Positions 44,801 through 46,132 of a DNA stretch of 46,132 bases are shown here, piece by piece; the stretch's first letter is position 1; every line of letters begins with the position of its first letter. Below the pieces are notes generated by a model. It was not told the DNA's origin, ran no database searches, and saw only the letters and a program-made list of their open reading frames with translations. The DNA is from Clostridia bacterium (lineage in GTDB: Bacteria > Bacillota > Clostridia > Oscillospirales > CAG-272): positions 1 to 46,132 of the forward strand of contig JAFTXX010000045.1 in the NCBI GenBank assembly GCA_017461475.1, given 5' to 3'. Made by a program: the position numbers and the translations under genes.

Positions 44801-46132
44801 GTTTCGCAGACCGACGCTCCCACCGTTTACGTTGCAAAGTATGACGCAGGCGTGACCTCCGGCAGCGACGCAAACGACGGTCTCACTTCCGCAAGCGGCG
44901 TTGCAACTCTTGAAGAGGCTGTAAAGAGACTTGCGAAGACGGGCGGTACCGTACTGCTCACCTCGCGTTTTGACCTCAACGGCGCACGCATTAATCTTCC
45001 CGCATACGAAAAGAAGATTACCTTTAGCGGCGTTGTCGATGCAAACGGCAATGCCACCACCGGCTTTATCAACACCGGCTCCGAGGGCCGTCTCTTCCTC
45101 GCAGGTCCTACCGAGTTTAACAACATCGTATTCAAGGGCAAGGCTTGCAATGTTATTGTAGGCGGCTGGAACGACCTCGACTTTGGCTATGTAAGAGTTC
45201 ACGATGAGGCTAATATCTTCGTTATCGCAGGTAACTATCTTACAACCGAAAGCGATTCTGCCGAAAAGGACATCACCATCAACCTCGACGGTGCTACCAT
45301 GTCCACAAGCAGCTCTTCCGCAAGCGGCACTTCCGAGACTGTATTCTACAACCGCATTTACCTCGGCGACGTATTCGGTGCAAACAACCTCACCGTTTCA
45401 AACAAGAAGGTAACACTCAATGTTGAAAAGGGCAAGCACCATGAAGCGGCTCTCAACATCCTTTATGCGGCATCCACCACCGGCAACAAGAATTACGCGG
45501 CATCCACCACTGAAAACTGTGAGACCGTTGTAAACCTTTACGATGCAACCACCCTTCCCACCGGTCGTATCGGCGACCATAACATGGGTTACTCCTATTC
45601 CGGCGGTTCGTTTGACAAGTACACACTTAACCTCAACGATAATTCCACTATTACAGGCGATTATCATATCAAGAACACCAAGGAGACCGTAGTTAACATT
45701 TCCACTGAGGCTGATGGCAGAACCACTAAGATCGCTAAGCAGTTCATCACCATGAAGTACGGTACTTTCGCAACCGATGATGTTGCGGCTACCCTTACCG
45801 TAAATGTTGATTCTCACAGTTATTCCAACACTACTCTCGCACGTCAGGCTACCGTCGATGCGCACGTAACTGCTTATACCATCACTCTCAATGAGACCAA
45901 TGTTTGTACATGGGACGACGGTAAAATCACCACCGAGGCTACTCCGGATGCGGCAGGCGTTAAGACCTACACTTGCTCTGGATGCGGCGCGACCAAGACC
46001 GAGGAAGTTGAATTCGTTTGCACAGAGCATGCTTACGTAGTAAAGGCTGACGGCACTTACTACTGCACAAACAAGTGCGAAGACGTTGAGGCTCCTTCGG
46101 CTGACGTTATCATCTCCGCTTCTCCTGCGACA
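41861..46132 (+). CDS. Very large secreted repeat protein (GLUG and CxxCG modules), 3' end outside window
   Basis: At least 1424 residues; no stop before the window ends. A signal peptide (MKKKLLSILLVLCMLLSMFP, cut near VSAEE) is followed by a GLUG-type repeat region at ~70-400, with units such as GGIVGRVYG, GGIIGRYD and GGIIGYF each followed by a KI(D/N)(G/N)C-type segment. Then come beta-helix-like segments interrupted by cysteine modules CSVCG (~480), CDECG (~899), CLDCG (~934), CSGCG (~972) and CSGCG (~1371), several preceded by a Thr-rich TC...G..VC unit. Such proteins are common surface adhesin-like proteins of gut Clostridia. GGGGAAAAG precedes ATG 41861. An SLH or sortase anchor may lie beyond the window. 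Confidence 0.85.
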   Translation, partial: MKKKLLSILLVLCMLLSMFPITLPVSAEETDADTETVANTDEVTEIATADALIAIMGDSTKWAGSYKLTADIDLTGLTQSPIGNADVSFTGTFDGDGHTVKGLDITAAGSAGLFGQISGATVKNLTVDGKVTSTGAATGGIAGYIKSSGTIENCVNKVAVSGTARAAGFVGSVDAGTGDILIKNCINEGTITGSSEHIGGIVGRVYGSTAGGSTKIDGCVNKAAVTGTLNVGGIIGRYDIPSMATNGVFNVENCANYAAITATTTSADGSCTGGIIGLYTNNATGATTKINNCLNTGNVSAKAKYVGGIIGYFRSYPAPHPTATDIYVTNCMNTGKIYCPVDSAATAGIIGTGNPKTGGYTVSGNYNSGSVVNNNDTYEAAIIAAISTASVVTNNYALDLGETHGVTSYVTMVTTDNYASAATFNALSADYWIFTDKGPELDTFHEHDLDAKYVAVEGGHATSCYCNDAATIGTTEDHVMVDGTCSVCGAADCTHATTEDVITLAPTCLATGYKNVVCTAGCGGIVEKDVVVEIDKNNHEEGIAISYDADNGCILYTHTCCGVNVYEDWTVGTDIYVATTGTVLDEDTVVIESDIGLSADTAFASLDDAMSYAAAVAETGADAITLHIVDKATLTQNIYTPDGVEFKITGGELAYASNNKVLYAGGKLTVENIKLTASGASYIVAQNNPVVIGEGVTTNSDSTTYKWYLIGGKNTDAVDGTLAGDVTVRSGAWHLITGGNRFSAVASTGTVKMTLGTVNDKDTLTVNQITPFGTNGGNLSADSTSTIIVDGKVDITTLYACMFPNTENGANFIGDAYTYYVDLVLKEGADITTLTAINNVAASATAVWTVYADQRNENAVADAALFAGNGSNITVTQSTYAVYCVNKLDGHVDANEDKLCDECGSSTDCNHVNVTTKTVTASTCSTQGTANVVCLDCGATVGTETLALDENNHENTNYVWSENAETGAYEVLCSGCGAALVSQTDAPTVYVAKYDAGVTSGSDANDGLTSASGVATLEEAVKRLAKTGGTVLLTSRFDLNGARINLPAYEKKITFSGVVDANGNATTGFINTGSEGRLFLAGPTEFNNIVFKGKACNVIVGGWNDLDFGYVRVHDEANIFVIAGNYLTTESDSAEKDITINLDGATMSTSSSSASGTSETVFYNRIYLGDVFGANNLTVSNKKVTLNVEKGKHHEAALNILYAASTTGNKNYAASTTENCETVVNLYDATTLPTGRIGDHNMGYSYSGGSFDKYTLNLNDNSTITGDYHIKNTKETVVNISTEADGRTTKIAKQFITMKYGTFATDDVAATLTVNVDSHSYSNTTLARQATVDAHVTAYTITLNETNVCTWDDGKITTEATPDAAGVKTYTCSGCGATKTEEVEFVCTEHAYVVKADGTYYCTNKCEDVEAPSADVIISASPAT

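Noticed and set aside
42947-45202. A 751-codon open frame on the minus strand opposite the adhesin gene
   Set aside because: Same cause as above; the plus-strand frame has a signal peptide, ribosome site and recognised repeats, the minus frame has none.

Overview
The window looks like a chromosomal replication-origin region of a spore-forming Clostridia bacterium, most likely an uncultured gut Oscillospiraceae-type organism. This rests on the gene families: dnaA-dnaN-recF-remB-gyrB-gyrA in one run, parA-parB with three parS-like palindromes, spoIIE, a SleB-type cell-wall hydrolase, HPr kinase, proteins with S-layer homology (SLH) domains, and Shine-Dalgarno/sigma-A signals of Firmicutes type. 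The species cannot be named from the sequence alone.

Layout. 331-2560 (+) is a polar amino-acid ABC importer (binding lipoprotein, permease, ATPase), followed by a convergent 52-residue membrane protein. 3102-17584 is a leftward block: dnaA, dnaN, recF, remB, gyrB, gyrA, a lipoprotein, recA, recX, rimO and pgsA. The dnaA-dnaN gap carries a cluster of DnaA boxes and a row of DnaA-trio triplets next to AT-rich DNA, so it is the likely unwinding site of oriC. The gyrB-gyrA gap holds a second DnaA-box cluster. 17904-19886 has a PAP2 phosphatase, a 3-hydroxyacyl-CoA dehydrogenase and tRNA-Thr. 20455-23511 (+) has spoIIE and a small lipoprotein. 23556-26980 (-) is an operon parA-parB-membrane protein-MORN protein. 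27629-46132 is mostly cell-surface: a SleB-like hydrolase, a phosphodiester glycosidase with SLH domains, hprK, two tandem SLH/S-layer paralogues, a small integral membrane protein (-), and a very large secreted GLUG/CxxCG-repeat protein that runs off the window.

The most unusual aspect is the intergenic DNA. At least 15 copies of one ~75-bp double-hairpin element (called RPT-A here) sit between genes, with paired changes that preserve each hairpin. They are mixed with a second family (RPT-B) whose centre carries exchangeable mini-hairpins, a third short hairpin family (RPT-C) that often abuts start codons, and two modular arrays of unrelated mini-hairpins joined by ATGAAAT/ATTTCAT linkers (RPT-D). 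No transposase, phage gene or CRISPR array is present, so these elements would have to be moved or maintained in trans. Family names RPT-A to RPT-E are local labels, not database names.

Functionally the window combines replication start (DnaA, DnaN, oriC), supercoiling (gyrase), recombination repair (RecA, RecF, RecX), origin segregation (ParAB-parS), sporulation (SpoIIE, SleB-like) and envelope assembly (PgsA, PAP2, SLH proteins).
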